From assembly GCF_016774335.1 (NCBI RefSeq), contig NZ_JAETWA010000047.1, positions 1 to 64,000 of the forward strand: a stretch of 64,000 bases of DNA, written 5' to 3'. The translations under genes were made by a program, and so were the position numbers. Within the stretch, counting starts at the first letter, position 1, and every line of letters begins with the position of its first letter. Positions 1-13,025 of this stretch are shown here, one piece after another. The stretch comes from Luteimonas saliphila (GTDB taxonomy: Bacteria; Pseudomonadota; Gammaproteobacteria; Xanthomonadales; Xanthomonadaceae). The notes under the pieces were generated by a model. That model made no database searches. It was not told the DNA's origin and saw only the letters and a program-made list of their open reading frames with translations.

Positions 1-1912
1 TGGCCTGCAGTCCATCGGCCGTGGCCGCCGCACCGCTGGCGGTGCTGAACGCGCCGTTGGCCTGCGCGCCCGCGCCGAACGCGCTCGCCCCCACCGCCGA
101 GGCGGTCGTGGTCTGGTCCAGCAGCACCTCGCCCGTGGTCGGGTCCTCGTAGTACAGGCTCCCGCCCACCGCCGTCGCACCGTCCGCCGTCGCCGTCGCG
201 TTGAACCCCGACGCCGTCGCGTTCTGGCCTTCGGCGTACGCGCCGCTGCCGTAGGCCGACGCACCGTCGCCATACGCGTTCGCCGCCTCGCCCGACGCCG
301 TCGCATACGCCCCTTCGGCATACGCACCCACGTCGTCGCTCTGGTCGTCGTCGTTGCCCGTGGCCTGGAAGTAGCGGTTGTCCGCCGTCGCCTCCTCCAG
401 CTGGTCCAGGTTCACCGCATCGGTGCCTTCCGTCCCCGCCGCCACGTTCGTGATCTGCCGCTCTTCGCCGACATCGCCCACGGACACCGTGTTGTCGCGA
501 TCGGCGTAGGAACCCTGTCCCAGCGCCACGCTGCCTTCGCCGACGGCCGCGCTGTCCGATCCCAGCGCCAGGCTGTTGTCGCCCTCGGCGGCGCTGAAGT
601 TGCCGACCGCGGTGCTGTTGAAGCCGCCGGCGTAGGCCGCCCCACCCACCGCGGTCGAGTAATCGCCCGACGCCTCGGTCGGGATCAGTCCCCAGAACGC
701 GCCACCGACCGCAACCGCGTTGTCGCCGCTGGCAATCGCATATTCGCCTACCGCCACCGAATCGAAGTTGCCGGCGAAGGCCCCGAAGCCCACCGCCGTG
801 GCGCCATCGAACGTGGCCTCGGCGCCATAACCGAAGGCGCTCGCGCCGAAGCCGCTGGCCACGCTGTAGCCGCCGTACGCGGCCGAGGCGTCGCCCGACG
901 CATCGCTGCGGAAGCCAGCCGCCGTCGCCTGCAGGCCGGAGGCGGAGGCCTCGCTGCCCACCGCAGTCGCGTAGGCGTCGGTCGCCTGCGCGCCGGCACC
1001 CAGCGCGGTCGCGCCGTCGCCATCGGCGACCGCGCCCGCGCCCGCCGCGACCGCGCCATCGCCGTTGATGCTGGCGTCGTCGCTGCCGTCGTCGGCGCCG
1101 TCCGCCTTGAAGTAGCGGTCGGTGTGCTCGGCCATCTCGGCTACGGCTTCCACCGCGCCCGCCACTTCGTCGACCTGGCCGACCGTCGCCGCGTCGCTGT
1201 CCGCGACGCCGTCGCTGACGTTGGTGATCCTGCGCGTGGCCGGTCCGACCGTGCCGGCGCCGCCGCCGTTGCCGACCGAGAACACGCCGGCCTCGGTGGC
1301 GCGCGCGCCGTAGCCCAGCGCCACGCTGCCGCTGGCGGCCGGGGCGACGTAGGCGTTGAAGCCCATCGCCACCGCGCCTTCCGAATGCGCCTGCGCCGCC
1401 TGGCCGACCGCGGTGCTGCGCAGCCCCATCGCCTGTGACGAACTCCCCAGCGCGGTCGAGGCCGAACCGTTGGCGAGCGCGTTCGATCCCACCGCGGTGG
1501 TGTTGGACTGCAGCGCGCGCGCATTGTTTCCGAGCGCCGTGCCATTGGCGTGGGTCGCCCTGGCCGCGTTGCCCACCGCGGTCGAGCCCGCCCCGCTGGC
1601 GTTGGCATCGTTGCCGCAGGCCGTCGAGCCGGTGCCCGAGGCGACTGCGCTGCCGCAGGCGTCCGCGAGCTTCGCCGGCGCAGCCTTGCCCTGGTCATGC
1701 GCCTTCGCCGAGTGCTGTCCCTTCCCCGTCGGCTTCCCGCCATGGACCTGACCCTGGGCGCCGGCGACGCCGGCGACGGCGATCACGCCGGTCGCGACGA
1801 CCGCCTGCAGCATCCGCACCCCCTTCCCCTTGCCCTTCGCCGTGGCCAGCTCGGAGGCGACGGTCACCTGACCGGTGGACGGGTTCCAGATCTTGGAATA
1901 GATGCGGTTCAT
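1..1912 (-). CDS. Trimeric autotransporter adhesin (YadA-like), N-terminal part, truncated by window edge
   Basis: Outer-membrane adhesin of the type V secretion class. The frame is open from the ATG at 1912 to base 2 (637 codons), so the C-terminal anchor is outside the window. Residues 1-25 are an ESPR extended signal (MNRIYSKIWNPSTGQ, then ASELA), followed by a Lys/Gly patch and a hydrophobic stretch at about 34-52 ending in AGA. The rest is a chain of YadA head repeats of about 14 residues (pattern A-x-A-x-G-x-x-A). It is interrupted by two neck-like segments: about 228-248 (SDAATVGQV) and about 486-505 (TDAVNLDQL). Each is followed by an Asp-rich link with the same RYF core. An AGAGGG-type ribosome site lies 8-9 bases before the ATG. 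ESPR marks inner-membrane targeting of very large autotransporters; the ligand cannot be told. Confidence 0.93.
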   Translation of the reverse strand, partial: MNRIYSKIWNPSTGQVTVASELATAKGKGKGVRMLQAVVATGVIAVAGVAGAQGQVHGGKPTGKGQHSAKAHDQGKAAPAKLADACGSAVASGTGSTACGNDANASGAGSTAVGNAARATHANGTALGNNARALQSNTTAVGSNALANGSASTALGSSSQAMGLRSTAVGQAAQAHSEGAVAMGFNAYVAPAASGSVALGYGARATEAGVFSVGNGGGAGTVGPATRRITNVSDGVADSDAATVGQVDEVAGAVEAVAEMAEHTDRYFKADGADDGSDDASINGDGAVAAGAGAVADGDGATALGAGAQATDAYATAVGSEASASGLQATAAGFRSDASGDASAAYGGYSVASGFGASAFGYGAEATFDGATAVGFGAFAGNFDSVAVGEYAIASGDNAVAVGGAFWGLIPTEASGDYSTAVGGAAYAGGFNSTAVGNFSAAEGDNSLALGSDSAAVGEGSVALGQGSYADRDNTVSVGDVGEERQITNVAAGTEGTDAVNLDQLEEATADNRYFQATGNDDDQSDDVGAYAEGAYATASGEAANAYGDGASAYGSGAYAEGQNATASGFNATATADGATAVGGSLYYEDPTTGEVLLDQTTTASAVGASAFGAGAQANGAFSTASGAAATADGLQA

Positions 1913-2117
1913 CGAGTTGGCCCTCTTGAGAGTGGGATTGATGCGGAAGACATCTGGAAAAATCAGGGCACGGCCGCGCGGGGCGTCCGATACGTGAAAG
2001 GCGGGAGGGAGTCAGGGGCGTGTCGCGGATCGCAGCGAGATCAGGCATCGAAGCCATCCATGTGCGGGCCGCCAGCGCTTCCTGAACGCTCCTCAAACTG
2101 CGGAAGGACTGTGACGA

Positions 2118-2179
2118 TACTCACCGCGGCGGGCAATTTTCGTCAAGCGATTGGACGCCTCGCGTCACAAAATGACGCG
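2118..2179 (-). promoter_or_regulatory. Possible adhesin promoter with an upstream palindrome
   Basis: On the minus strand a good -35 hexamer TTGACG lies at 2146-2141, but the matching -10 is poor (TGAGTA or GAGTAT at 17-18 bases). Just upstream is a perfect inverted repeat, CGCGTCA (2161-2167) and TGACGCG (2173-2179), with a 5-base centre CAAAA. The location suggests a regulator binding site, but I cannot name the protein. It could also be only a small hairpin. Confidence 0.35.
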
Positions 2180-2696
2180 TTCGAGCGAATTACTCCCCGT
2201 TTTCATCGACTTGCCGCCTGGTCCTGCCGCCGCTTGGGATGTTTCCGCTGAAACCAACTGAGCCTGCTGGAAAACCAGCCTGGACGATCAGGGGCGACGC
2301 CCGGCGCCCGACCGTAAAACCGGTCGGGATCGGGTCAGCTGTCCTGTTCGCGCCCGCAATCCCGTTTTGGCGGCGTTCCGCTGCACCGCAGCATCGGTCT
2401 CCGCGGCGCTGCCTGAAGGCCGCTTCCCCGGGGGCGCGTCCGGACACGTCGGCCAGCCCGCGCCGCTGCCCTGCCGGAACGGGCGAACAGCGGCGAACAG
2501 CGACTGGCAGGAGCGGACGGCGGGGCGCATGTCCGCGCCGAACCCGCACCGGCCCCGGCGACGCCTGCCGGCGCCTGCCCAGCCACGGGCCAGGACACCA
2601 CGAGCGGGCCACCGGTCGGCGAAAACCGCAGGCTCCGCAGACGGCCTCGCGGGCGCTCGCTCGCGCGGTGTTGCCCAAGGCCCCGCTCAGGGATGC

Positions 2697-2720
2697 GCGT
2701 CGCCCGGACACGGGCGACGC
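2697..2720 (-). terminator. Strong hairpin just after purL
   Basis: A perfect 10-bp stem (GCGTCGCCCG, 2697-2706, with CGGGCGACGC, 2711-2720) and a 4-base loop start 10 bases past the purL stop. There is no T-tract, so this is a terminator-like or mRNA-protecting hairpin and not a canonical intrinsic terminator. Confidence 0.55.
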
Positions 2721-2730
2721 CTGGCGGCTC

Positions 2731-6747
<4,017 letters not shown>

Positions 6748-6776
6748 GTCCGGAGAACGTTGGGAGCGGGCCGCCT

Positions 6777-6782
6777 ATTGTA
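6777..6782 (-). promoter_or_regulatory. purL: Candidate -10 of purL
   Basis: TACAAT on the minus strand, 29 bases before the purL ATG, in an otherwise GC-rich spacer. No good -35 is seen 16-18 bases upstream, so this is a weak call. Confidence 0.35.
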
Positions 6783-6850
6783 AGGGCGTTTGCCCTGGCC
6801 GGCCGGCGGAACGCCGTTTCGACGCACCGGCCGCGTGGGGCGCCCGCGGA

Positions 6851-7672
6851 TCAGCCGCCGGCGGCCGCGTCCGCGTCGACCTGCTTGAGCGCCGACAAAA
6901 GGGCGTCGGGCGGCAGGTAGCCCGGCATCTGCACGCCGCTTTCGGTGACGATCATCGGGGTGCCGGTCAGGCCGACGCGCTGGCCGAGCTGGTACTGGCT
7001 GGCCACCGGGTTCTCGCACTTGCGCGACGGCACACGGCGGCCTTCCTTGGCGTCGGTGAGGGCCTTGCGCCGGTCCGGCGAGCACCACACCGACACCATC
7101 AGCTCGTAGTCGGGCGTGTCGAGTCCCATCCGCGGGAACGCCAGGTACTCGATCGCGATGCCGCGCTTGTTGTACTCGGCGATGTCCTGGTGCAGCTTGC
7201 GGCAGTAGCCGCATTCGACGTCGGTGAACACGCTGACCGTGTACTTCGGGTTGGCCGGTGCGAACACGATGCGGTCGCTGGCGGGCACCGCGGCCAGCAG
7301 CTTGCGCCGCACCTCCGCGACACCGGCCTGGGTGACGTCCTTCTTCGCCTCGATGTCGAACAGGCTGCCCTGCAGCAGGTACTTGCCATCGTCGCTGACG
7401 TAAAGCGCCTGCCCGCCGACGATCACTTCGCGGAACCCCTCCAGCGGCGCCGCGGCGATGCTGTCGATCCGGATGTCGGGATTGATCGACTCGATCGCCT
7501 TGCGCGCGCGGTCCTCCGGCGTGCCGGGCGCGGTTTCGATCCGGGCCGCGGCGGGGGCGTCGCCTGCTGGAATCGCATCCGGCTCTTCGGAGGCGGACGA
7601 CGGCGACTGCGCGCAGGCCGACAGGCTCGCGGCGCAGAGGAGGGACAGCAGCAGGCTTCGCTTCGGGGACAT
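6851..7672 (-). CDS. dsbC: Thiol:disulfide isomerase DsbC family, predicted lipoprotein
   Basis: Periplasmic disulfide isomerase of 273 residues. It has the DsbC dimerisation domain (about 55-120), then a thioredoxin fold with the active site ECGYCRK. A second cysteine pair (WCSPDRR ... SRKCENP) matches the structural disulfide of E. coli DsbC. The cis-Pro loop TGTPMIV is present. The N-terminus MSPKRSLLLSLLCAASLSAC carries a lipobox (LSAC), so the protein is probably lipid-anchored, unlike soluble E. coli DsbC. I chose the ATG at 7672 because the longer GTG-started frame (7717) adds residues before the signal. DsbG-like function cannot be excluded. Confidence 0.92.
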   Translation of the reverse strand: MSPKRSLLLSLLCAASLSACAQSPSSASEEPDAIPAGDAPAAARIETAPGTPEDRARKAIESINPDIRIDSIAAAPLEGFREVIVGGQALYVSDDGKYLLQGSLFDIEAKKDVTQAGVAEVRRKLLAAVPASDRIVFAPANPKYTVSVFTDVECGYCRKLHQDIAEYNKRGIAIEYLAFPRMGLDTPDYELMVSVWCSPDRRKALTDAKEGRRVPSRKCENPVASQYQLGQRVGLTGTPMIVTESGVQMPGYLPPDALLSALKQVDADAAAGG

Positions 7673-7784
7673 TCGGCCGGGACACGTCGACAGCGGGACA
7701 GGCTCGCATTGTTGCACGCCGCGTCCCGGCGCCCTGCCATGGCAGGCGGCGGGGTCCGGAACCGTTCAAGTCCGTGCGCCCGCC

Positions 7785-9518
7785 TCAGACCGCGGGCACC
7801 GCCTGCGCGTGCACGCCGGCCACCGCGCGCCCGGACGGATCGGCCATTGCCGCGAAACTCGCGTCCCAGGCGATGGCCGTCGGCGACGAGCAGGCGATCG
7901 ACTTGCCGCCCGGCACCGTCTGCGCGCAGGCGGTGCCGGGGTAGAACTGCTCGAACAGCATCCGGTAGTAGTACGCCTCCTTGGTCTGCGGCGGGTTGAC
8001 CGGGAAGCGCCGGTCGGCGGCGGCCAGCTCGCGGTCGCTCACCTGCGCCTGCGCATGCGCCTTGAGGCCGTCGATCCAGCCGTAGCCGACGCCATCGCTG
8101 AACTGCTCCTTCTGCCGCCACAGGATCGGATCGGGCAGCTCGCCCTCGAATGCCTCGCGCAGCACGCCCTTCTCCATCCGCCGCGGACCGCTGTCGTCGC
8201 GGTCGATCATCTTGTACGCCGCGTCCATCCGCATCGCCACGTCGAGGAACTCGCGGTCCAGGAACGGAACGCGCGGCTCCACGCCCCAGGCCATCATCGA
8301 CTTGTTGGCGCGCAGGCAGTCGTAGTTGGCGAGCGCGTCGAGCTTGCGTACCAGTTCCTCGTGGAATTCGCGCGCGTTGGGCGCCTTGTGGAAGTACAGG
8401 TAGCCGCCGAAGATCTCGTCGCTGCCCTCGCCCGAGAGCACCATCTTGACCCCCATCGCCTTGATCCGGCGCGCCAGCAGGTACATCGGCGTCGAGGCGC
8501 GGATGGTGGTGACGTCATAGGTCTCGATGTGGCGGATCACCTCCGGCAGCGCGTCCAGGCCTTCCTGGAAGGTGTAGGTGAAGCCGTGGTGCACCGTGCC
8601 CAGCGCGGCGGCCGCGACCTCGGCGGCGGCGAGGTCGGGCGAGCCCTCCAGCCCGATCGCGAACGAGTGCAGGCGCGGCCACCAGGCCTCGCTGCGATCG
8701 TCGTCCTCGACGCGGTGGCGCGCATAGCGCGCGGCGACCGCGGCGACCAGCGAGGAGTCCAGGCCGCCCGACAGCAGCACGCCATAGGGCACGTCGGTCA
8801 TCAGTTGCCGGTGCACCGCGGCCTCGAACGCGGCGCGCAGCTCCTCCTTCGGTACCTGCACGCCCTCCACCGCCGCGTAGTCGCGCCACGGACGCTCGTA
8901 ATACTTGCGCAGCACGGGCTTGGACGTCTCCGCGGCGTCGGCCGGGAACTCGTAGTAGTGCCCCGGCGGGAACTGCGCCACGTCGGCGCAGATCGGCGCC
9001 AGAGCCTTCATCTCCGAGGCCACGCACAGGCGCCCGGCGCGGTCGTGGCCCCAGTACAGCGGCACCACGCCGATCGGGTCGCGTGCGATCAGGGCACGTC
9101 CCTTCTCCGCGTCCCACAGCGCGAAGGCGAAGATGCCGTTGAGCCGCTCGAGGAACGCGGCCGCCCCCCCCGCATCCGCCCCGCTCTCGCGGTACAGGGC
9201 ATTGATCACCTCGCAGTCCGACCCGGTCTGGAACGCGTAGTCGCGCACCAGTTCGGCCTTGAGCTCGCGGTGGTTGTAGATCTCGCCGTTGACCGCCAGC
9301 GCGAGCGCGCCGTCGGCCGAACGCAGCGGCTGCGAGCCGCCGGCCGGATCGACGATGGCCAGGCGCTCGTGCACCAGGATCGCGCGCCCGTCGTGGTACA
9401 CGCCGCTCCAGTCCGGGCCGCGGTGGCGCTGCTTCTGCGACAGTTCCAGCGCCTGCCGCCGCAGCGCGGGGACGTCGTCGCCGGGCTGCAGCCCGAACAT
9501 GCCGAAGATGGAACACAT
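7785..9518 (-). CDS. asnB: Asparagine synthetase B, glutamine-hydrolysing
   Basis: Makes asparagine from aspartate, ATP and glutamine. It is 577 residues, close to the E. coli AsnB type. The start MCSIFGMFG gives the nucleophile Cys2 after Met removal. The class II glutaminase domain (RHRGPDWSG, VNGEIYNHRELK) covers about 1-200. The synthetase domain has the PPi loop LLSGGLDSSL and SGEGSDEIFGGYLYF. The ATG at 9518 is preceded by AGGAG at a spacing of 9. The upstream leader holds an Asn-rich small ORF and an intrinsic terminator (separate entries), which argues for attenuation control by Asn supply. Confidence 0.97.
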   Translation of the reverse strand: MCSIFGMFGLQPGDDVPALRRQALELSQKQRHRGPDWSGVYHDGRAILVHERLAIVDPAGGSQPLRSADGALALAVNGEIYNHRELKAELVRDYAFQTGSDCEVINALYRESGADAGGAAAFLERLNGIFAFALWDAEKGRALIARDPIGVVPLYWGHDRAGRLCVASEMKALAPICADVAQFPPGHYYEFPADAAETSKPVLRKYYERPWRDYAAVEGVQVPKEELRAAFEAAVHRQLMTDVPYGVLLSGGLDSSLVAAVAARYARHRVEDDDRSEAWWPRLHSFAIGLEGSPDLAAAEVAAAALGTVHHGFTYTFQEGLDALPEVIRHIETYDVTTIRASTPMYLLARRIKAMGVKMVLSGEGSDEIFGGYLYFHKAPNAREFHEELVRKLDALANYDCLRANKSMMAWGVEPRVPFLDREFLDVAMRMDAAYKMIDRDDSGPRRMEKGVLREAFEGELPDPILWRQKEQFSDGVGYGWIDGLKAHAQAQVSDRELAAADRRFPVNPPQTKEAYYYRMLFEQFYPGTACAQTVPGGKSIACSSPTAIAWDASFAAMADPSGRAVAGVHAQAVPAV

Positions 9519-9564
9519 GGGGCGGAACTCCTGGGTTGCGAACGGTGGCTGGATGCGCGGACAC

Positions 9565-9594
9565 GAAAAAGCCCGCATCTTGCGATGCGGGCTT
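9565..9594 (-). terminator. Intrinsic terminator in the asnB leader (attenuator)
   Basis: Read on the minus strand, an 11-bp perfect stem (AAGCCCGCATC with GATGCGGGCTT) closed by a GCAA tetraloop is followed by TTTTTC. It sits 27 bases after the leader-peptide stop and 46 bases before the asnB ATG, so it would cut off transcription before asnB. Its 5' arm can pair instead with codons 26-28 of the leader ORF (GCGGGCTGCA, about 10 bp with one bulged A), giving an antiterminator. Confidence 0.88.
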
Positions 9595-9621
9595 GCATGG
9601 ACGGCGTGGTCTTTCGGGGAT

Positions 9622-9717
9622 CTACGCCGGGCTGCAGCCCGCTTCGCGCACACGATTGTTCGCCGCGCCGGGATTGCGGCCGGAAGCGTTCGCGTTGCGG
9701 AAGGACTGCGGTGCCAT
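9622..9717 (-). CDS. Asn-rich leader peptide of asnB (31 residues)
   Basis: ATG at 9717, TAG at 9622-9624. The peptide begins MAPQSFRNANASGRN and ends EAGCSPA. Asn is at positions 8, 10, 15, 20 and 21 (5 of 31), including an adjacent pair 11 codons before the stop. A ribosome stalled at that pair would leave codons 26-28 free to pair with the 5' arm of the terminator; one that reaches the stop would cover them and let the terminator form. This is the standard layout of amino-acid leader attenuators, here matching the product of the downstream enzyme. No Shine-Dalgarno is evident, and the predicted promoter would start the transcript at the A of the ATG. Confidence 0.8.
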   Translation of the reverse strand: MAPQSFRNANASGRNPGAANNRVREAGCSPA

Positions 9718-9723
9718 GTCGCG

Positions 9724-9752
9724 AACGTAACCGCCGCCACCGGCATTTGCAA
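9724..9752 (-). promoter_or_regulatory. Candidate promoter of the asn leader and asnB
   Basis: Minus-strand -35 TTGCAA (9752-9747), 17-base spacer, -10 TACGTT (9729-9724). The expected start point falls on or next to the A of the leader ATG (9717), so the leader ORF may be translated from a leaderless transcript. Confidence 0.5.
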
Positions 9753-9838
9753 CAGTTGCAGACACAACCGTCACCGCGGCGCCGGAATACTCGCGGGCGG
9801 GCTGGCCACGGGCCAGCGCAAGACAGGGGGACACGACC

Positions 9839-11512
9839 TTGAACGACACCATGCAGCGAATCTCCCGCACCTCGCAGATCATCGCCATGCTCGCGCGCTA
9901 CCGCAGCTCGGGCATCCTCACCGGGCTGGACCTGGGCGACACCCAGGAAGAGGACGTGGCCGATGCGGAGACCGATGCGCTGGCCGAGCGCTTCGTCTCC
10001 GACCTGGAAGAGATGGGCCCGGCCTTCGTCAAGCTCGGCCAGGCCCTGTCCACCCGACCCGACCTCGTGCCCGCCGCCTGGATCGCCGCGCTCGAGCGCA
10101 CCCAGGACGACGCCACCCCGGCCCCCATCGGCGACATCGAGGTCCTGCTGGAGCGCGAGCTCGGCGTGCGCGCGAGCAAGGTCTTCGCCCAGATCGACCC
10201 GGAGCCGATGGCGGCGGCCTCGCTGGCGCAGGTGCATCGCGCGGTGCTGCACGATGGTCGCGTGGTCGCATTGAAGATCCAGCGTCCCGACGTGGCCGGC
10301 GCGGTGCGCGCCGATCTCGACGTGCTGGCGCGGCTGGCGGGGACCGCGGACGCGCTCACCGACGCCGGCCGCCGCCTGCGCCTGGCCGACTGGATCGCCG
10401 AGTTCCGCAAGGCCATGCTGCACGAACTCGACTACCGGATCGAGGCCGAGAACCTGGACCGCTTCGGCCGCCACCTGGCCGGCTACGAACGGCTGCGCGT
10501 GCCCGTGCCGCTGTGGGACTACGTGACCCCGCACCTGCTGGTGATGGAGTGGATCGACGGCATCAACGTCACCCGAATCAGCGGCCTGCGCCGCACCGAA
10601 CAGGACACCGCGCCGGCCACCGTCGAGCTGCTGCGCGCCTACCTCGACCAGGTGTTCGTGCATGGCGACATCCATGCCGACCCGCACCCGGGCAACGTGC
10701 TGCTGTGCCCGGACGGGCGGATCGCGCTGATCGACCTGGGCATGGTCGCGATCATCCCGCCGCGCCAGCGCGAACGCCTGCTCAAGCTGGTCTTCGCCGC
10801 GGTCGACGGCCGCGGCGAGGACGTCGCGCGCGAACTGGTCGCGCTCGGCACCCGGCTGGAGGACTTCGACGAGAGCGCCTACGTGCGCGAGATCTCGCAG
10901 GTGGTCGCGCGTTACGCCAGCGCCACCCGGCGCGCCTCGGAAGGCCGCATGGTGCTGGACCTGGTCCGCCGCGCCACCGAATGCGGGCTGCGCACGCCGC
11001 CCGAGATCAGCCTGCTGGGCAAGACGCTGCTCAACCTCGAGCGTGTGGTCGACGCGCTCTCGCCCGAGATCGACGTGCGCCGCGAGATCGAGGCGCACCT
11101 GCAGTCGCTGATGCGCGACCGCCTGCGCAAGGCGCTGTCGCCGGCCAACCTCGCCACCGAGGCGATGGAGCTGCAGGAGCTGGTGCGCGAAGCGCCGCGC
11201 AAGCTCTCCGACACGCTGTCGCTGCTGGCGGGAAACCGGATGCAGGTGCGCCTGGCCGGCCTGGACGACTCGCGGCTGATGGAGAACCTGCAGAAGATCG
11301 CCAACCGCATCGCCTCCGCCGTGGTGATCGCGGCGCTGCTGCTGTCGTCGACGCAATTGATGCGGATGCAGGTCGGGCCGACGCTGCTGGGCTACCCGGC
11401 GCTGGCGGTGCTGATGTTCCTGGTCGCGGCGGTGCTGGGCCTGATCCTCGTGATCGGCGCGATGCGCCACGACCGGCATGCGCGGCCAGTGGAGCGCAGC
11501 GGAGCCGAGTAG
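9839..11512 (+). CDS. ubiB: ABC1/UbiB-family atypical kinase
   Basis: Member of the UbiB/AarF family that supports ubiquinone synthesis and lipid handling at the membrane; 557 residues. It has the family KxGQ motif (FVKLGQALSTRPD, about 64-76), an Ala-rich loop (AAASLAQVH), the catalytic-loop motif HGDIHADPHPGN from His275, and the LIDLGM metal-binding motif. Two C-terminal hydrophobic segments (about 495-545) form the usual membrane hairpin. The TTG at 9839 is preferred: AGGGGG lies 8 bases upstream, while the ATG four codons later is 20 bases from it. The gene is divergent from asnB, and other ubi genes are absent here. It could be a paralogue of the true UbiB. Confidence 0.85.
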   Translation: MNDTMQRISRTSQIIAMLARYRSSGILTGLDLGDTQEEDVADAETDALAERFVSDLEEMGPAFVKLGQALSTRPDLVPAAWIAALERTQDDATPAPIGDIEVLLERELGVRASKVFAQIDPEPMAAASLAQVHRAVLHDGRVVALKIQRPDVAGAVRADLDVLARLAGTADALTDAGRRLRLADWIAEFRKAMLHELDYRIEAENLDRFGRHLAGYERLRVPVPLWDYVTPHLLVMEWIDGINVTRISGLRRTEQDTAPATVELLRAYLDQVFVHGDIHADPHPGNVLLCPDGRIALIDLGMVAIIPPRQRERLLKLVFAAVDGRGEDVARELVALGTRLEDFDESAYVREISQVVARYASATRRASEGRMVLDLVRRATECGLRTPPEISLLGKTLLNLERVVDALSPEIDVRREIEAHLQSLMRDRLRKALSPANLATEAMELQELVREAPRKLSDTLSLLAGNRMQVRLAGLDDSRLMENLQKIANRIASAVVIAALLLSSTQLMRMQVGPTLLGYPALAVLMFLVAAVLGLILVIGAMRHDRHARPVERSGAE

Positions 11513-11837
11513 CCGGCGCCACGCCCGTCCCCAGTTCCCGCGCGAGGCGCGGGCACCGGCATCGCAACCGCGAACGCGCGCCGAGCCATCTCCCGCGGAG
11601 GGAAGCGGAACCGCACGGGGAGAACCTCTCGGTTTCCTGCGCGCGAAGCTGGCCTGCACGCGAGGCCGGCGAGAACGGGCGGGGCGTTTCGCCCTTCCTT
11701 CCCCCGCTTGCGGGGGGATCGCACCTTCACGGTTGGAGTGTGCCGAAGGCGGATGGGCGTGCCGCAGGCGCGGGCGGCACCATCGCGGCCATCGCCCCTG
11801 ACCCCGCGCTCCCGGGGCAACGGCCGCCCTGCGGTGG
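11513..11837. other. Convergent intergenic region between ubiB and dapE
   Basis: No gene is seen. It contains a GC hairpin, CCCCCG-CTTG-CGGGGG, at 11701-11716, in a stretch that looks like a worn copy of the two-hairpin repeat at 13109-13143. It may serve as a bidirectional transcription end. Confidence 0.5.
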
Positions 11838-12974
11838 CTACGCGTTCGGCAGCAACAACCGCTCGATCAGGGCCCCGTACAGCGCCGGCAATGCGTCGAG
11901 ATCGGCGACGCGCACGTGCTCGTCGACCTGGTGGATGCTGGCATTGACCGGACCGACCTCGATGCACTGCGTCCCCAGCGGCGCGATGAAGCGCGCGTCC
12001 GAGGTGCCGCCGCCCGTGCTTTCCTCCGGTGCCGCGCCGGCGAACGATGCCAGCACCTCGCGCGCGACGCTGCGCAGTGGACCCTCCGGCGTGTGGAAGG
12101 GTTCGCCGCTGCGGTGCCACTGCAGGCCGTAGTCCAGCCCGTGGCGGTCGAGCAGCGCGACGACCTCGGCCTCCAGCCGCGAAGCATCCCAGTGCGGGTT
12201 GTAGCGCAGGTTGAACAGCGCCCGCAGCTCGCCGGGAATGACGTTGCCGGCGCCGGTCCCGGCGTCGAGGTTGGAGATCTGCAGGCTGGTCGGCGGGAAG
12301 CTCTCGTAGCCCTCGTCCCAGCGCCGCGCGACGAGTTCGGCCAGCGCCGGCGCGAACAGGTGGATCGGGTTGCGCGCTTTGTGCGGATAGGCGACATGGC
12401 CCTGCACCCCGCGCACGGTGAGCGTCGCCGACAGGCTGCCGCGGCGTCCCACGCGCAGCAGGTCGCCGAGGCGTTCGCTCGACGATGGTTCTCCGGTGAT
12501 GCACCAGTCGATGCGGGTGCCGCGCTCGCGGAAGATGTCGGCGACGCGGCGCACGCCGTCGATCGCATCGCCCTCCTCGTCCGAGGTCAGCAGCAGCGCG
12601 ACCGTGCCCGGATGGTCCGGATGCGCGGCGGCGAACCGCTCGAGCGCGACCACGAACGCGGCCACGCTGCCCTTCATGTCGGCCGCGCCGCGGCCGTACA
12701 GCGCGCCGTCGCGCAGCGTCGGCGCGAACGGATCGCTGGCCCAGGCCTCGCGCGGTCCCGGCGGCACCACGTCGGTGTGCCCGAGCAGCGCCAGCACCGG
12801 CGCGCCGCTGCCATGCGTGGCCCAGAGGTTGTCCACCGCGCCATGGCGCAGGGACTCGATCGCGAATCCCGCGCGCGACAGGCGCCCGGCGACCAGCGCC
12901 TGGCAGCCGGCGTCATCCGGCGTCACCGAGGGGCGGGCGATCAGTTCGCAAGCCAGATCCAGAACTTCGCTCAT
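11838..12974 (-). CDS. dapE: Succinyl-diaminopimelate desuccinylase
   Basis: Zn-dependent M20 hydrolase that releases succinate from N-succinyl-L,L-diaminopimelate in lysine and peptidoglycan precursor synthesis. It is 378 residues, normal for DapE. Metal-ligand motifs are visible: [31 protein letters not shown], and the C-terminal [22 protein letters not shown] and the [11 protein letters not shown] stretch are family-typical. The ATG at 12974 follows GGAG at a spacing of 8; the longer frame to 13019 adds a non-homologous Pro-rich tail. yffB and dapD lie upstream on the same strand. Confidence 0.97.
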   Translation of the reverse strand: MSEVLDLACELIARPSVTPDDAGCQALVAGRLSRAGFAIESLRHGAVDNLWATHGSGAPVLALLGHTDVVPPGPREAWASDPFAPTLRDGALYGRGAADMKGSVAAFVVALERFAAAHPDHPGTVALLLTSDEEGDAIDGVRRVADIFRERGTRIDWCITGEPSSSERLGDLLRVGRRGSLSATLTVRGVQGHVAYPHKARNPIHLFAPALAELVARRWDEGYESFPPTSLQISNLDAGTGAGNVIPGELRALFNLRYNPHWDASRLEAEVVALLDRHGLDYGLQWHRSGEPFHTPEGPLRSVAREVLASFAGAAPEESTGGGTSDARFIAPLGTQCIEVGPVNASIHQVDEHVRVADLDALPALYGALIERLLLPNA

Positions 12975-13025
12975 GCTGCCGTCTCCGGGGCCCGGTCGAC
13001 GCGCCGGGCCTTCGGGCAAGTATGT

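Larger units (their letters stand above)
1913..2730. other. Intergenic region between purL and the adhesin gene
   Basis: No convincing gene is seen in these roughly 820 bases. The part next to the adhesin (about 2090-2260) is clearly more AT-rich than its surroundings and probably carries the adhesin promoter. The part next to purL (2270-2730) is GC-rich, and its open frames on both strands look like chance. Confidence 0.6.

Noticed and set aside
9622-9888. 88-codon frame containing the asn leader ORF with a longer N-terminus
   Set aside because: The upstream extension crosses the predicted promoter and overlaps the ubiB start. The ATG at 9717 fits the promoter and attenuator geometry.
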